Program-made: the position numbers and the translations under genes
Source of the DNA: an uncultured bacterium
Lineage (GTDB): Bacteria > Cyanobacteriota > Vampirovibrionia > Gastranaerophilales > Gastranaerophilaceae
DNA length: 44,120 nucleotides
Assembly (NCBI GenBank): GCA_948684385.1
Contig: CAPQCU010000015.1
Location: forward strand, 1-44,120
Reading direction: 5' to 3'
The notes under the pieces: model-generated
What the model saw: only the letters and a program-made list of their open reading frames with translations
Database searches by the model: none
Told to the model about the DNA's origin: nothing
Part shown: positions 7,417 through 15,855 of the stretch, one piece after another
How the letters are laid out: every line of letters begins with the position of its first letter
How positions within the stretch are numbered: the first letter of the stretch is position 1

Positions 7417-10055
7417 TCCTCGATGGTTTCTACGCCGTCGTCAGTTACAAACTGTATGCCGAATTTTGCGCGGAAAATGTATCTAACTGTATTGCTCTGG
7501 ATTTCAAACATCATTTTGTTAAATAAATCGTAAGCTTCTTTTTTGTATTCAATCAACGGGTCTTTTTGACCGTAAGCTCTAAGCCCGATTCCGTCTTTAA
7601 GCATATCAATGTTGTGCAGATGGTCAATCCACTGATTGTCAACGACTCTTAAGAGAATATCTCTTTCAAGAGAGCGCATAATATTATCTTCAGCGTAAAG
7701 CTCCTGTTTTTCAAAAGACGGGTCATACTGTTCAGAAATTGAGTTATAGAAATTTATAATCTCGGCTTCGTGCTCTTTGTAAGCCTTTTGAGCCGCTTCT
7801 TTTATGGAGTCATAAATTCTTGAGAAACGATAACTCTTTATATCTCCGACTTTGATGTAAGAAAGCTGCGGAATAGTTGAGTGAAGTTCTTTTATTAGGG
7901 TTTCCAAATCTTCCTGAATATACTCTTCCGGATTCATTTCAGGCGCGATATAACTCTTGAGCAGCCTGTCAACTTCTTTGTCTATCATGTATTCAATATC
8001 AGAACGTAAATCTTTGCCTTCAAGAACCTTTCTTCTCTGAGCATAGAATTTTTCTCTCTGAATGTTCATAACGTCGTCGTATTGCAGTACGCTTTTACGA
8101 ATATCAAAGTGATAAGTTTCAACTTTCTTCTGAGCTGACTGAATTTGTCTTGAGATAAGTGAAGATTCTATAGCCATATCTTCTTCGACATTCAGCATGT
8201 TCATTAAGCCTGAAATCTTGTCTCCACCGAAAATTCTCATTAAATTATCTTCAAGAGAAAGGAAAAATCTTGTAGAACCAGGGTCGCCCTGACGAGCTGC
8301 ACGCCCTCTAAGCTGGTTATCAATACGGCGTGATTCGTGCCTTTCTGTTCCGATTACGTGAAGTCCGCCAAGCTCAATAACTTTAGCGTGCTCAGCTTCT
8401 GTAATCTTACGCGCTTCAGCTAGAGCTTCTTCTTTTATGGTTTCGTAATTTTCACTGTCAGGAGTTATTCCGCTGTTTTCAAGTGCTTCTTTGGCTAAGA
8501 ATTCTGCGTTACCGCCTAAAAGAATATCGGTACCGCGTCCGGCCATGTTTGTTGCGATTGTAACTGCTCCGATACGACCTGCCTGCGCAATTATGTAAGC
8601 TTCTTTTTCGTGTTGCTTAGCGTTTAAGACATTGTGCTTAACGCCTTTTTTCTTAAGAAGTGCAGAAATGTATTCTGATTTTTCGATACTTACGGTACCG
8701 ACAAGAACCGGTCTGCCAAGCTTATTTTGCTCAATAATATCTTCTACGACGGCATTGTATTTAGCGCGTTCGGTTTTGTAAATGACGTCAGGATTATTTA
8801 CTCTGATATCAGGTTTATTTGTAGGAATTACAGTGACTTCAAGGTTGTAAATCTTTCCAAATTCAGCTTCTTCGGTCATTGCAGTACCGGTCATGCCGGA
8901 TAGCTTAGGATAAAGCCTGAATAAATTTTGGAAAGTAATGCTTGCAAGAGTTTGCGTTTCATCTTGAATTTCAACCCCTTCTTTTGCTTCGATTGCCTGA
9001 TGAAGCCCGTCTGACCAGCGCCTTCCCGGCATGAGACGTCCGGTGAACTCGTCAACAATCATGATTTCGCCGTCTTTAACAACGTAATCTGTGTCACGCG
9101 TAAACAATTCTTTAGCTTTAAGCGCGTTTAAAAGGTCGTGTGCGTACTGGTTATTTATATCAAACAAGTCTTTGCATCCGATAATTTCCTGTGCTTTATC
9201 TATACCGTCTTCTGTGAAGATAACGTTTTTGTTCTTTTCATCCACTTCGTAATCGGTATTCTTTTCAAGCTGAGGCGCAACTTTAGCCATTAAAGTGTAT
9301 GTATCGGCAGATTTTTCAACCCTTCCGCTTATGATAAGGGGAGTTCTTGCTTCGTCGATTAAAATACTGTCAACTTCGTCGATAATCGCGTAATTGAACG
9401 GTCTTTGAACAAGCATATCTTTAGAGCCTGCCATATTATCACGCAGATAATCAAACCCGAATTCGTTGTTTGTACCATAAGTAATGTCGCAAGCGTATGC
9501 AGCTCTTTTGCGTGCAAATTCTGCTTCATCATGCTGGTTGGAAAGGATTACACCAACACTTAAGCCTAAGAATTTATAAATTTTGCCCATCCATTCGCTG
9601 TCACGTTTTGCAAGGTAATCGTTAACAGTAACTACGTGAACGCCTTTACCGGTAAGTGCATTAAGGTAAGCTGCAAGTGTTGCAACGAGTGTTTTACCTT
9701 CACCGGTTCTCATTTCTGCAATATGTCCGTTGTGAAGGAAGTATGCACCGATTAACTGGACGTCAAAGTGGCGCATATTAAGTACGCGTTTTCCGGCTTC
9801 ACGAACAGTTGCAAAAGCTTCCGGCAGAATTTTATCAAGTGCTTCTTTTTCTAAAATTCTATCCGCTTTTTCGTTTTCAGAAGTCGGGCGTTTTGCCAGA
9901 ATTTCGCGAAATTCATCGGTCTTACCGCGGAGCTCTTCGTCGGAAAGCTTTTCAAATTCCGGCTCAAGCGCGTTTATATGGTCAATGATACCAAGTATCT
10001 TTTTAACTTTTTTTTCGTTAGGGTCGCCCAATAGTTTTAATAAAAAATTTATCAT
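7410..10055 (-). CDS. secA: Preprotein translocase ATPase SecA
   Basis: SecA is the ATP-driven motor that pushes unfolded preproteins through SecYEG. This one is 881 aa. The Walker A motif MRTGEGKT lies at about residues 115-122, and the DEAD-type Walker B is DEVDSILIDEARTPLI. Other signatures are NEFGFDYLRDNM, the preprotein cross-linking region with TGTAMTE, and the motor motif GTERHESRRIDNQLRGRAARQGDPG. The C-terminal zinc-binding tail (CXCX8CH/C) of many SecAs is absent; the protein ends VETIEEG. I chose the ATG at 10055 because GGAGAGG lies just before it; a TTG five codons upstream would overlap that site. The stop codon lies inside a dispersed repeat. Confidence 0.97.
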   Translation of the reverse strand: MINFLLKLLGDPNEKKVKKILGIIDHINALEPEFEKLSDEELRGKTDEFREILAKRPTSENEKADRILEKEALDKILPEAFATVREAGKRVLNMRHFDVQLIGAYFLHNGHIAEMRTGEGKTLVATLAAYLNALTGKGVHVVTVNDYLAKRDSEWMGKIYKFLGLSVGVILSNQHDEAEFARKRAAYACDITYGTNNEFGFDYLRDNMAGSKDMLVQRPFNYAIIDEVDSILIDEARTPLIISGRVEKSADTYTLMAKVAPQLEKNTDYEVDEKNKNVIFTEDGIDKAQEIIGCKDLFDINNQYAHDLLNALKAKELFTRDTDYVVKDGEIMIVDEFTGRLMPGRRWSDGLHQAIEAKEGVEIQDETQTLASITFQNLFRLYPKLSGMTGTAMTEEAEFGKIYNLEVTVIPTNKPDIRVNNPDVIYKTERAKYNAVVEDIIEQNKLGRPVLVGTVSIEKSEYISALLKKKGVKHNVLNAKQHEKEAYIIAQAGRIGAVTIATNMAGRGTDILLGGNAEFLAKEALENSGITPDSENYETIKEEALAEARKITEAEHAKVIELGGLHVIGTERHESRRIDNQLRGRAARQGDPGSTRFFLSLEDNLMRIFGGDKISGLMNMLNVEEDMAIESSLISRQIQSAQKKVETYHFDIRKSVLQYDDVMNIQREKFYAQRRKVLEGKDLRSDIEYMIDKEVDRLLKSYIAPEMNPEEYIQEDLETLIKELHSTIPQLSYIKVGDIKSYRFSRIYDSIKEAAQKAYKEHEAEIINFYNSISEQYDPSFEKQELYAEDNIMRSLERDILLRVVDNQWIDHLHNIDMLKDGIGLRAYGQKDPLIEYKKEAYDLFNKMMFEIQSNTVRYIFRAKFGIQFVTDDGVETIEEG

Positions 10056-10198
10056 AATAATCCTCTCCAACTAATATGATAACATAAATATACGAAAATT
10101 CAGTAAAATAGCCTGAGCGGGTAACATGTAAATTTTTGTAAAAATTCGGACAAATTTAATTTTTATAATACTTATAAAACTAAAAGGAAGGTCGTTCT

Positions 10199-11524
10199 AT
10201 GTATATTAATAATATCTCCGGTGTTACCCCGTTTCAAAGTAAACAAAAATTGATGTCGAATTGTTTAAAAACAGGAAGTACTGTTTCAGCGAGTGTTTTA
10301 TTTGCGAATGCAATAAAAGAGGTTGGTAATCCTTCCCGAATAATTGATGAATATTATGAAAATGAATATATGTGTTCTCCAAATAAACTAATCGGGTATT
10401 CTTTATCCAGATTCTCACCGGCTGAAAAATATGAATTTATGCATAGAGCGGATGAAATAAAACTTAAAAGAGGTGCATTCCGTGGAATTGTGAATGCGAA
10501 GAATGAAGATAATTCTCCGCGTTTTAATGCTGATGAGTCTCTAATTATTTTTGATGAAGTTTCAGATAATATTCAAAAGTATCCTGAAATTTTCAAAAGA
10601 ATACTTGATGAAAAAGACGAAGAAGGAAATGCAAAATTTAGTGCAGAAGATTGCGTTGTTTTGATGCGTGATGCGGAATTTATAGATAATAATCCTGCAG
10701 CTTTTAATTCTGCTTTAAAGATAAAAAACACAGAGGCTGCTGATTATAAGCGTTTAATGTTAGAAATTGTTGCGCAAAAAGAAAAAGAGTTAGCTGAAGC
10801 AGAGGCTGAATTGGAGGCACAGAAAGAATCTGAAGCAAAAATAAAAGAAGAACAGAACGCTCTTAAGTTGGAAGAGAAACTGGCAGTGCTTAGAAAACAA
10901 TCAGAAGAAAAGGCTCTCAGGCGCGCAGAAGAGAAAAGAATCAAACTGGAAAAAAAAGCAAAAGCTAAAGCTGATTGGGATGAAAAGACGGGTTGGGTGT
11001 CACCGGAACGTATTTTTGAGAAGGTGCAAGCTGCTGTTGCGGCACGCACTCCGTTGATTTTGGAATCAGGGGAAATCTTGCCGGATGAAATAAGAGATAA
11101 GATGGCTAAAAATATAGTCAAAACTCCTAAAAAAGCCGCACAAATAGTAAATATGCGGTATAAAAATTTGCAGCCGGTTTTTGATGAAAAAGACTGCTGC
11201 GAGATAATAAGCGATTTAACTTCGTATTATCGCGTACACCCAGATAACAACTGCTCTTTGCGTGCTATTGATAAAGACGGAAAACCGTTTTTTACATCAG
11301 AACAATGTAAAGAACTTTTGAAAATAAATACTGACAGATGCTGGTATATAGAGCATCAATTCCACTCTATAAATCGTGATTTTACATCAGACGAAATCGT
11401 TGAAATGGTGAAAAATTTGGATTTTACCCGTCGTTTTAGCTTTAGAGAGCTATTGTATGAAAAATCAGAAAATGGTGAGTATAAGTATAGCGTTGCAGAA
11501 TGTATTGAAAAATGCCGCGGCTAA
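10199..11524 (+). CDS. Hypothetical protein with central coiled coil and degenerate D-x-G-x-x-F repeats
   Basis: This 441-aa protein is not recognised. A charged coiled coil (about residues 185-258, Glu/Lys/Ala-rich) separates two helical parts. Both parts carry a degenerate motif, roughly D-x-K-D-x-x-G-x-x-x-F-(S/T)-x-E-(D/Q)-C-x-x-L. It is seen near residues 98-116 (NAKNEDNSPRFNADES), 137-156 (DEKDEEGNAKFSAEDCVVLM), 327-337 (FDEKDCCEI), 357-374 (IDKDGKPFFTSEQCKELL) and 420-438 (YEKSENGEYKYSVAECIEK). There is no signal peptide. The N-terminus MYINNISGVTPFQS resembles those of two other proteins in this window. AAGGAAGG upstream supports the start. Confidence 0.75.
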   Translation: MYINNISGVTPFQSKQKLMSNCLKTGSTVSASVLFANAIKEVGNPSRIIDEYYENEYMCSPNKLIGYSLSRFSPAEKYEFMHRADEIKLKRGAFRGIVNAKNEDNSPRFNADESLIIFDEVSDNIQKYPEIFKRILDEKDEEGNAKFSAEDCVVLMRDAEFIDNNPAAFNSALKIKNTEAADYKRLMLEIVAQKEKELAEAEAELEAQKESEAKIKEEQNALKLEEKLAVLRKQSEEKALRRAEEKRIKLEKKAKAKADWDEKTGWVSPERIFEKVQAAVAARTPLILESGEILPDEIRDKMAKNIVKTPKKAAQIVNMRYKNLQPVFDEKDCCEIISDLTSYYRVHPDNNCSLRAIDKDGKPFFTSEQCKELLKINTDRCWYIEHQFHSINRDFTSDEIVEMVKNLDFTRRFSFRELLYEKSENGEYKYSVAECIEKCRG

Positions 11525-11865
11525 TCGATAACCCATTTTTTAGGATCGAATTTAAAATCAACAACGCGCATTTTGAGTGATTTTATGTAAGGTTCAAATT
11601 TCTTAAGCAAAATTACTTTGTAAAGTGAAAGCTCCTGTGCAACAATCGGGTTTTCACAGGCAATTACCATAACTCCACCTGGAAGCATTGAGTATGGCTG
11701 TGATTTACCCTTGAATTTCTGCGGCAGAATCTTATCCCAGAAGTTCTTTAAGTTTGTCCGTGTAATCGCTTTTTTAAGCTGCGGATTATCCATCATAGAA
11801 CTTATGACGTTATCTACCCCTTCAAAATCTGTATAAAGAATTTTTTTCATTGTTTGTGCTATCAT
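11521..11865 (-). CDS. DciA-like DUF721 protein
   Basis: This 114-aa protein resembles DciA/DUF721, the ancestral loader or partner of the replicative helicase DnaB in bacteria without DnaC. The family pattern is visible: a tryptophan in the first helix (LKNFWDKILPQKF), a G-x-x-x-V-x-x-x-x-x-x-x-x-x-Q-E-L strand-helix core (GGVMVIACENPIVAQELSLYK) and a C-terminal strand (MRVVDFKFDP). Similarity is moderate, so the role is inferred. It overlaps the convergent gene at 10199 by four bases. Its first codon lies only seven bases from that of divergent nrnA. A second ATG at 11850 (MKKILYTDF) is also possible; neither has a clear Shine-Dalgarno sequence. Confidence 0.7.
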   Translation of the reverse strand: MIAQTMKKILYTDFEGVDNVISSMMDNPQLKKAITRTNLKNFWDKILPQKFKGKSQPYSMLPGGVMVIACENPIVAQELSLYKVILLKKFEPYIKSLKMRVVDFKFDPKKWVID

Positions 11866-11872
11866 TTAATTT
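11860..11872 (+). promoter_or_regulatory. -10 box directly before nrnA (leaderless start)
   Basis: TATCAT (11860-11865) is followed by seven bases and then ATG. There is no Shine-Dalgarno sequence, and the box lies inside the first codons of the divergent DciA-like gene. Confidence 0.4.
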
Positions 11873-12820
11873 ATGAGTTGTAATTTAGATGATATCATAA
11901 AATCTTCCGGAAAGATACTACTTTTATCACACATGAACCCTGATGGTGATACCCTTGGTTCGATGTGCGCAATGTACAGCATGATTTATAATCGTTTTAA
12001 GAAAAAAGCTGATATGAATGTTGTCTCAAATGTTCCTTTGAATTACAAATTCCTGCCAAATGTGGATAAAGCGCAAAGATATTATGACAAATCTCTGGTC
12101 TATGATTTAGTAATTTCTCTTGATGTAGCTGCAATTGACAGAGTTTTAGACTCTAAAATTCTTTTTGATAAAGCAAAAGTTTCTGTAAATATCGACCACC
12201 ATAAAACAAACCCGAAGTTTGGTGATTATCAAATTATTAATCCTGATGCAAGCTCATGCGGCGAAGTTTTATATGATTATTTTAAAGACTATGGTTGGGA
12301 AATTGATAAAGATGCTGCAATTTGTCTTTATACAGCAATAATGACAGATACCGGAAACTTCAAATTTGAAAATACTTCCGCTTCCGCCCTGCGTGCAGCT
12401 GCAGATTTAGTGGATAAAGGTGCGGTTCCTAATTACATTTATAAAAAATGTTATGAAACTAAGACTAAGAATTTTGTAATGTTTCAAAATTATTGTGTTA
12501 ATAATGCTGTATTTCTTGATGAGAATAAAATTGCTTATACCACTGTTTATAAAAAGGATTTGGAAAAATTTTCAGCCGGTGATGATTACACAGACGGGAT
12601 TGCAGAAACTCTTCGTGCAATAGATACCACAGAAGTTTCTTTTGTGGCAAAAGAAGTTGATTTAAAGCTTACAAAAATATCAATGCGTTCAAAAGGAATT
12701 GATGTTGCGGAAATTTGCGGTAAGTTTGGAGGCGGAGGACATACTTTTGCAGCAGGATGTACTATAAAAGCAGGGGTTAAAGATGCTGTTGCAAAGTTAT
12801 TGAGAGAAATTAAGCTATGA
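11873..12820 (+). CDS. nrnA: DHH/DHHA1 phosphoesterase, NrnA-like oligoribonuclease/pAp phosphatase
   Basis: This 315-aa DHH-family enzyme degrades short RNA oligonucleotides (nanoRNA) and, in family members, dephosphorylates 3'-phosphoadenosine 5'-phosphate; related enzymes cleave cyclic dinucleotide products. Metal motifs are present in order: HMNPDGDTLGS (near residues 20-30), the Asp in VISLDVAA, the diagnostic DHHKTN (near residue 104), and TDTGNF. The DHHA1 domain carries GGGGHTFAAGC near the C-terminus for substrate binding. It heads an operon with yihY and a cysteine-cluster gene, overlapping the next start by four bases. Confidence 0.92.
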   Translation: MSCNLDDIIKSSGKILLLSHMNPDGDTLGSMCAMYSMIYNRFKKKADMNVVSNVPLNYKFLPNVDKAQRYYDKSLVYDLVISLDVAAIDRVLDSKILFDKAKVSVNIDHHKTNPKFGDYQIINPDASSCGEVLYDYFKDYGWEIDKDAAICLYTAIMTDTGNFKFENTSASALRAAADLVDKGAVPNYIYKKCYETKTKNFVMFQNYCVNNAVFLDENKIAYTTVYKKDLEKFSAGDDYTDGIAETLRAIDTTEVSFVAKEVDLKLTKISMRSKGIDVAEICGKFGGGGHTFAAGCTIKAGVKDAVAKLLREIKL

Positions 12821-13680
12821 GATTTAAAACACTTAAAAGTATAATTAATTCTGTTGTGGAAAATGACTTTTTCGGAATGGCATCCGAAATGGGATTTATG
12901 CTCTGTATCGGTATTTGTCCTTTTATACTATTTTTAACAGCGCTTTTTGGATATATCGGAAAACAGTATTTTATGCAGCCGATATTTATTTTCATGCAAA
13001 ATATTATGCCTCATGATGTTTTAAATCTTGTTAATACAGTGCTAAACGAAGTGTTCTTCTTTAAACGTGACGGTCTGGTTGCAGTTTTAGGGTTTTGTAT
13101 AACTCTTTTTCTTTCTACAAATACAATGGCGATTGTAGCAAAAGGATTGAACCGAGCTTATAAAGTAAAAGAAACTCGAAGCTTTTTATACTCAAGGCTT
13201 TTAGCACTTATTATGGTTTTTGTAAATACGCTTGTTTTGTTTTTAAGTATCACTCTTATCGTATTCGGTAAAGTCATAATGAAATTTCTTGTTTCATATA
13301 TCGGTATGACCCAGCACTTTGCTGATATAATGCTTTTTGTGCGCTGGCCGGTTGCATTTCTGACTTTATTTATAATGGCATATTTAAGTTACTATATTTT
13401 GCCTGACTTAAGCGGAAATGAACGCCTTAGAAGAAAAAGCGCTTTCCCGGGCTCAATTTTCTTTTGTGTTTCATGGCTCCTGGGTTCATGGCTGTTTTCA
13501 GTTTACATAAATAACCTTCATACCTACAACTTTGTATACGGCACAATTGCAGGGTTTGCAGTTATGATGATGTGGCTTTATTACACCTCTATTCTTATTC
13601 TTATCGGAGGAGAAATCAATTCTCAGCTGTTTGAAAAACTTGAACGAAAAGAAGAGCTTAAGCTTAAAAGGGCTAAATGA
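12817..13680 (+). CDS. YihY/BrkB-family (UPF0761) inner-membrane protein
   Basis: This 287-aa protein has six predicted membrane helices and the YihY/BrkB signatures: an early GF-x-L-C-I-x-x-x-P-F segment, PDLSG near residues 190-200, and the closing YGTIAGFAVMMMWLYYTSILILIGGEIN block. The family was once called ribonuclease BN, which is now known to be wrong; transport of lipids or small molecules has been proposed but the function is unsettled. The start overlaps the nrnA stop (ATGA), and its own stop overlaps the next start in the same way. Confidence 0.9.
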   Translation: MRFKTLKSIINSVVENDFFGMASEMGFMLCIGICPFILFLTALFGYIGKQYFMQPIFIFMQNIMPHDVLNLVNTVLNEVFFFKRDGLVAVLGFCITLFLSTNTMAIVAKGLNRAYKVKETRSFLYSRLLALIMVFVNTLVLFLSITLIVFGKVIMKFLVSYIGMTQHFADIMLFVRWPVAFLTLFIMAYLSYYILPDLSGNERLRRKSAFPGSIFFCVSWLLGSWLFSVYINNLHTYNFVYGTIAGFAVMMMWLYYTSILILIGGEINSQLFEKLERKEELKLKRAK

Positions 13681-14243
13681 TAAAGAAGTACAAAGAATTT
13701 TTGAATTTTCTTGATGATAAACTGGAAAAGATGTTTTTAAATCAAGCTCCTTTTATTAAATGTAAAGAAGGGTGTGCATACTGTTGTAAAGAAGGCGAAT
13801 ATCCGATTTCCGAGCTGGAATATGTTTATCTTATGTTTGCTTATGAATCACTTGATGCTGATATAAAAGAGAAAGTAAATGAAAATATCATAAAGTTAAT
13901 AAATTCTAAAAGAATAAAAATGTATCAGTGTCCGTTTTTAATAGATAATAATTGCGCTGTATACACTAATAGAGCAATAATCTGCAGGACATTCGGGCTT
14001 CTTTCATACGACCAAAAAGGTAAAAAAAAGATGCCATTTTGTGTGGACTTGGGTTTAAATTATGCAAATGTCTTTAAAGATGGAGTAATTACAGAAAATG
14101 CAGAGGATGGCACAGAACCTGTTGCCTATAATATCGATAGGAGCTTTCTGCGAAGTTCAAAATTTGAGAAAGAGTTCGATATATTTTTTGGAGAAGATAA
14201 ACCTTTAGTCGAGTGGTTGAGAGAGGATTTTGAAAGGCTTTAA
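13677..14243 (+). CDS. YkgJ-family cysteine-cluster protein
   Basis: This 188-aa protein has the CxxxCxxCC-type cluster CKEGCAYCC near residues 29-37 and a second group CPFL-x5-C-x-V-Y-x-x-R-x-x-x-C-R-x-F-G near residues 82-105. It matches the YkgJ (formerly UPF0153) family of putative zinc or Fe-S cluster proteins with no settled function. It is the last gene of the nrnA-yihY operon, with a four-base overlap. A repeat copy follows its stop by one base. Confidence 0.85.
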   Translation: MIKKYKEFLNFLDDKLEKMFLNQAPFIKCKEGCAYCCKEGEYPISELEYVYLMFAYESLDADIKEKVNENIIKLINSKRIKMYQCPFLIDNNCAVYTNRAIICRTFGLLSYDQKGKKKMPFCVDLGLNYANVFKDGVITENAEDGTEPVAYNIDRSFLRSSKFEKEFDIFFGEDKPLVEWLREDFERL

Positions 14244-14244
14244 T

Positions 14245-14280
14245 CTTGTAGTTTCAAGACCAACCCAATACATTTACTCC
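14245..14280 (+). repeat. Dispersed TTTACCCC repeat, copy 4
   Basis: It begins CTTGTAGTTTCAAGACC and ends CCCAATACATTTACTCC. It lies between two convergent gene ends. Confidence 0.8.
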
Positions 14281-14287
14281 TTTACCT

Positions 14288-14533
14288 CTATTTGATTAAA
14301 GTAGAGATAAATCTGATAGAGTCGTCTTTGAGTTCTCTCACGAAATCTTTAGCGATTTTAGAAAGCGGTCTGTTGTCGATTTTATCAAAGATAGCGTAAA
14401 TAGGGTCACCGCCGTTGTTAAATCTCATTTGTCTGTCTTGTTTATTTAAATAATAGAAAGTAAAGTCTTCAGGAATTTCTAAAGCGCCTGCCGGTTTTTT
14501 GTTTCTTTCAATAGCGTCGAATGTAGCTGTCAT
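14288..14533 (-). CDS. Small conserved-looking hypothetical protein
   Basis: This 81-aa soluble protein is not recognised. It is charged, with a central NKQDRQMRFNNGGDPIYAIFDK segment spanning about residues 29-50 and a helical C-terminus (IAKDFVRELKDDSIRFISTLIK). It is likely real because it has its own upstream A/T-rich promoter with the TATATATATG box, purine-rich sequence before the ATG (GAGAGAG), and a distinct 257-bp upstream region. After the stop, TAGAGG leads into the GTAAATG of a dispersed repeat, as for fabZ and the gene at 20760. Confidence 0.6.
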   Translation of the reverse strand: MTATFDAIERNKKPAGALEIPEDFTFYYLNKQDRQMRFNNGGDPIYAIFDKIDNRPLSKIAKDFVRELKDDSIRFISTLIK

Positions 14534-14565
14534 AATCTTTACTCTCTCTTTTGTTTATCTCTTAC

Positions 14566-14627
14566 ATATATATAAAGTATACAAGTTCTGAAAAATTGAC
14601 AAAATGTGGGGTAAATGTAACGAAATA
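14566..14627 (-). promoter_or_regulatory. Promoter region of the 81-aa gene, with TTGTAAC-type site
   Basis: On the minus strand the order is CGTTACAT (within 14616-14627), TTGTCA, TATACT and then CTTTATATATATGTAAG. The last box is nearly identical to the one before the gene at 37399. A GGGGTAAA octamer (14608-14615) lies inside the region. Confidence 0.5.
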
Positions 14628-14691
14628 TTAAGAGAAGCTACAAACATGCTGCGAATAAGTGGGTAAATGTTGACAAATATTAAGTTTAATT

Positions 14692-14736
14692 TTTCCCCTT
14701 CCCCGGGAAGCGCAGCGGAAGGCGGGGAAGGGGAAG
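14692..14736. repeat. GC-rich long hairpin in AT-rich intergenic DNA
   Basis: CCCCTTCCCCG (14695-14705) pairs perfectly with CGGGGAAGGGG (14723-14733); three more weaker pairs extend the stem, and the loop is 17 nt. The base composition is very different from the surroundings. It could be a REP/MITE-like element or a transcript-stabilising hairpin. No T tract follows on either strand, so it is not a standard terminator. Confidence 0.7.
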
Positions 14737-14790
14737 TTTGCAATTTGTTATAAAAAATGTTAAGATATGTAAAGAAATGAGGATTAGTTT

Positions 14791-15285
14791 ATGGCAGAAC
14801 AAAAATTAAGAGTTGGTATCGGATATGATATCCACAAACTGGTTGAAGGCAGAGAACTTATTATTGGAGGAATAAAAATTCCTTATGAAAAAGGACTTGA
14901 AGGTCATTCTGATGCTGATGTACTTATTCATGCTATTATTGATGCACTGTTAGGTGCGCTTGCTATGGATGATATCGGCACGCTGTTTCCGGATACAGAT
15001 GATAGATTCAAAGATGCAAACAGTATTTTATTATTAAAAAGAGTTTATGACAAAATTCAGATGGCAGGTTACTGGATTAGTAATATTGATACTAATATCA
15101 TTGCTCAAGCTCCTAAGATGATGCCTTATATAGCTGAAATGAAAGAAGTATTAGCACCGATTTTGGGACTTGATGAGACAGATATTTCTATAAAAGCAAA
15201 AACGAAAGAACAGCTTGACGCAGTAGGAGAAATGCTTGCAATAGAAGCGCAGGCGGTTGTTCTTCTCGAAAGAATTGGTGCATAA
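14791..15285 (+). CDS. ispF: 2-C-methyl-D-erythritol 2,4-cyclodiphosphate synthase
   Basis: IspF closes CDP-methylerythritol 2-phosphate to the cyclodiphosphate in the MEP isoprenoid pathway. This 164-aa protein has the zinc-binding DIHKL (D and H near residues 13-15), GGIKIPYEKGLEGHSDADVLIHAIIDALLGA with the third zinc His and the active-site loop, and the KAKTKEQLDAVGE segment for cytidine and diphosphate binding. The C-terminus (EMLAIEAQAVVLL) departs slightly from the usual G-x-G-E-G-I-A-A. It has its own Shine-Dalgarno sequence (GAGGA) and terminator, so it is probably transcribed alone. Confidence 0.95.
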   Translation: MAEQKLRVGIGYDIHKLVEGRELIIGGIKIPYEKGLEGHSDADVLIHAIIDALLGALAMDDIGTLFPDTDDRFKDANSILLLKRVYDKIQMAGYWISNIDTNIIAQAPKMMPYIAEMKEVLAPILGLDETDISIKAKTKEQLDAVGEMLAIEAQAVVLLERIGA

Positions 15286-15314
15286 AAAAGGAGCTTTAAA
15301 AGCTCCTTTTTTTT
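15284..15314. terminator. Rho-independent terminator after ispF
   Basis: AAAAAAGGAGCTT and AAGCTCCTTTTTTTT pair around a TAA loop. Tracts on both sides allow function in both directions. Confidence 0.9.
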
Positions 15315-15322
15315 ACTATTGG

Positions 15323-15359
15323 CTTGTAGTTTTGACGTACCAGCTTCTTTCATTTACCA
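15323..15359 (+). repeat. Dispersed TTTACCCC repeat, diverged copy
   Basis: It begins CTTGTAGTTTTGACG and ends TTTCATTTACCA. It lacks the final CCCC and is the most decayed copy of the pair. Confidence 0.6.
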
Positions 15360-15363
15360 GGAG

Positions 15364-15400
15364 CTAGTAGTCTCAAGACCGACCCAATACATTTACCTCC
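15364..15400 (+). repeat. Dispersed TTTACCCC repeat, copy next to the fabZ stop
   Basis: It begins CTAGTAGTCTCAAGACC and ends CCCAATACATTTACCTCC. It is directly next to the fabZ 3' end and tandem with the copy at 15323. Confidence 0.8.
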
Positions 15401-15402
15401 CT

Positions 15403-15843
15403 CTATTTTAGGGCAACAATCATATCAGCTTCAATGCAAACTTTGCCGTCAACATAGCCTACACCGTGGCTCTTGCAGATAGGACCTTTGACTTTTGTAC
15501 ATTCGATATGCATTTCAAATCTGTCACCAGGTCTTACAATATTTTTAAATCTTACATTATCAACTCCTGCGTATAAAGTTAATTTGCCTTTGTATTCAGG
15601 CATTGTCATAATGATAGGTGCAGAACATTGTGCTAAAGCTTCTAATTGAAGTACACCAGGCATTACAGGGTTACCAGGGAAGTGACCCTGAAAGAAAGCT
15701 TCGTTCATAGTAAGGTTTTTGTATCCTTTTGCATATTTACCCGGAACGCATTCGGTAATTCTATCAACAAGTAAGAACGGATATCTGTGCGGAATCATTT
15801 CCATGATTTGCATAGTATCAAATGTTAAAATTTCTTCTGTCAT
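15403..15843 (-). CDS. fabZ: 3-hydroxyacyl-[acyl-carrier-protein] dehydratase FabZ
   Basis: FabZ dehydrates 3-hydroxyacyl-ACP in fatty acid elongation. This 146-aa hot-dog-fold protein carries the substrate motif PHRYPFLLVDRI and the catalytic GHFPGNPVMPGVLQLEALAQ with H54 and E68. GAAGGAG precedes the ATG. It follows lpxC by 12 bp at the end of the lipid A operon, the usual neighbourhood because FabZ and LpxA/LpxD compete for 3-hydroxyacyl-ACP. Confidence 0.96.
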   Translation of the reverse strand: MTEEILTFDTMQIMEMIPHRYPFLLVDRITECVPGKYAKGYKNLTMNEAFFQGHFPGNPVMPGVLQLEALAQCSAPIIMTMPEYKGKLTLYAGVDNVRFKNIVRPGDRFEMHIECTKVKGPICKSHGVGYVDGKVCIEADMIVALK

Positions 15844-15855
15844 AATTATCTCCTT

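Noticed and set aside
14555..14743. 62-codon minus-strand frame over the GC-rich hairpin
   Set aside because: It is made by the palindrome and promoter sequence, has no ribosome site, and lies across the 81-aa gene's promoter.
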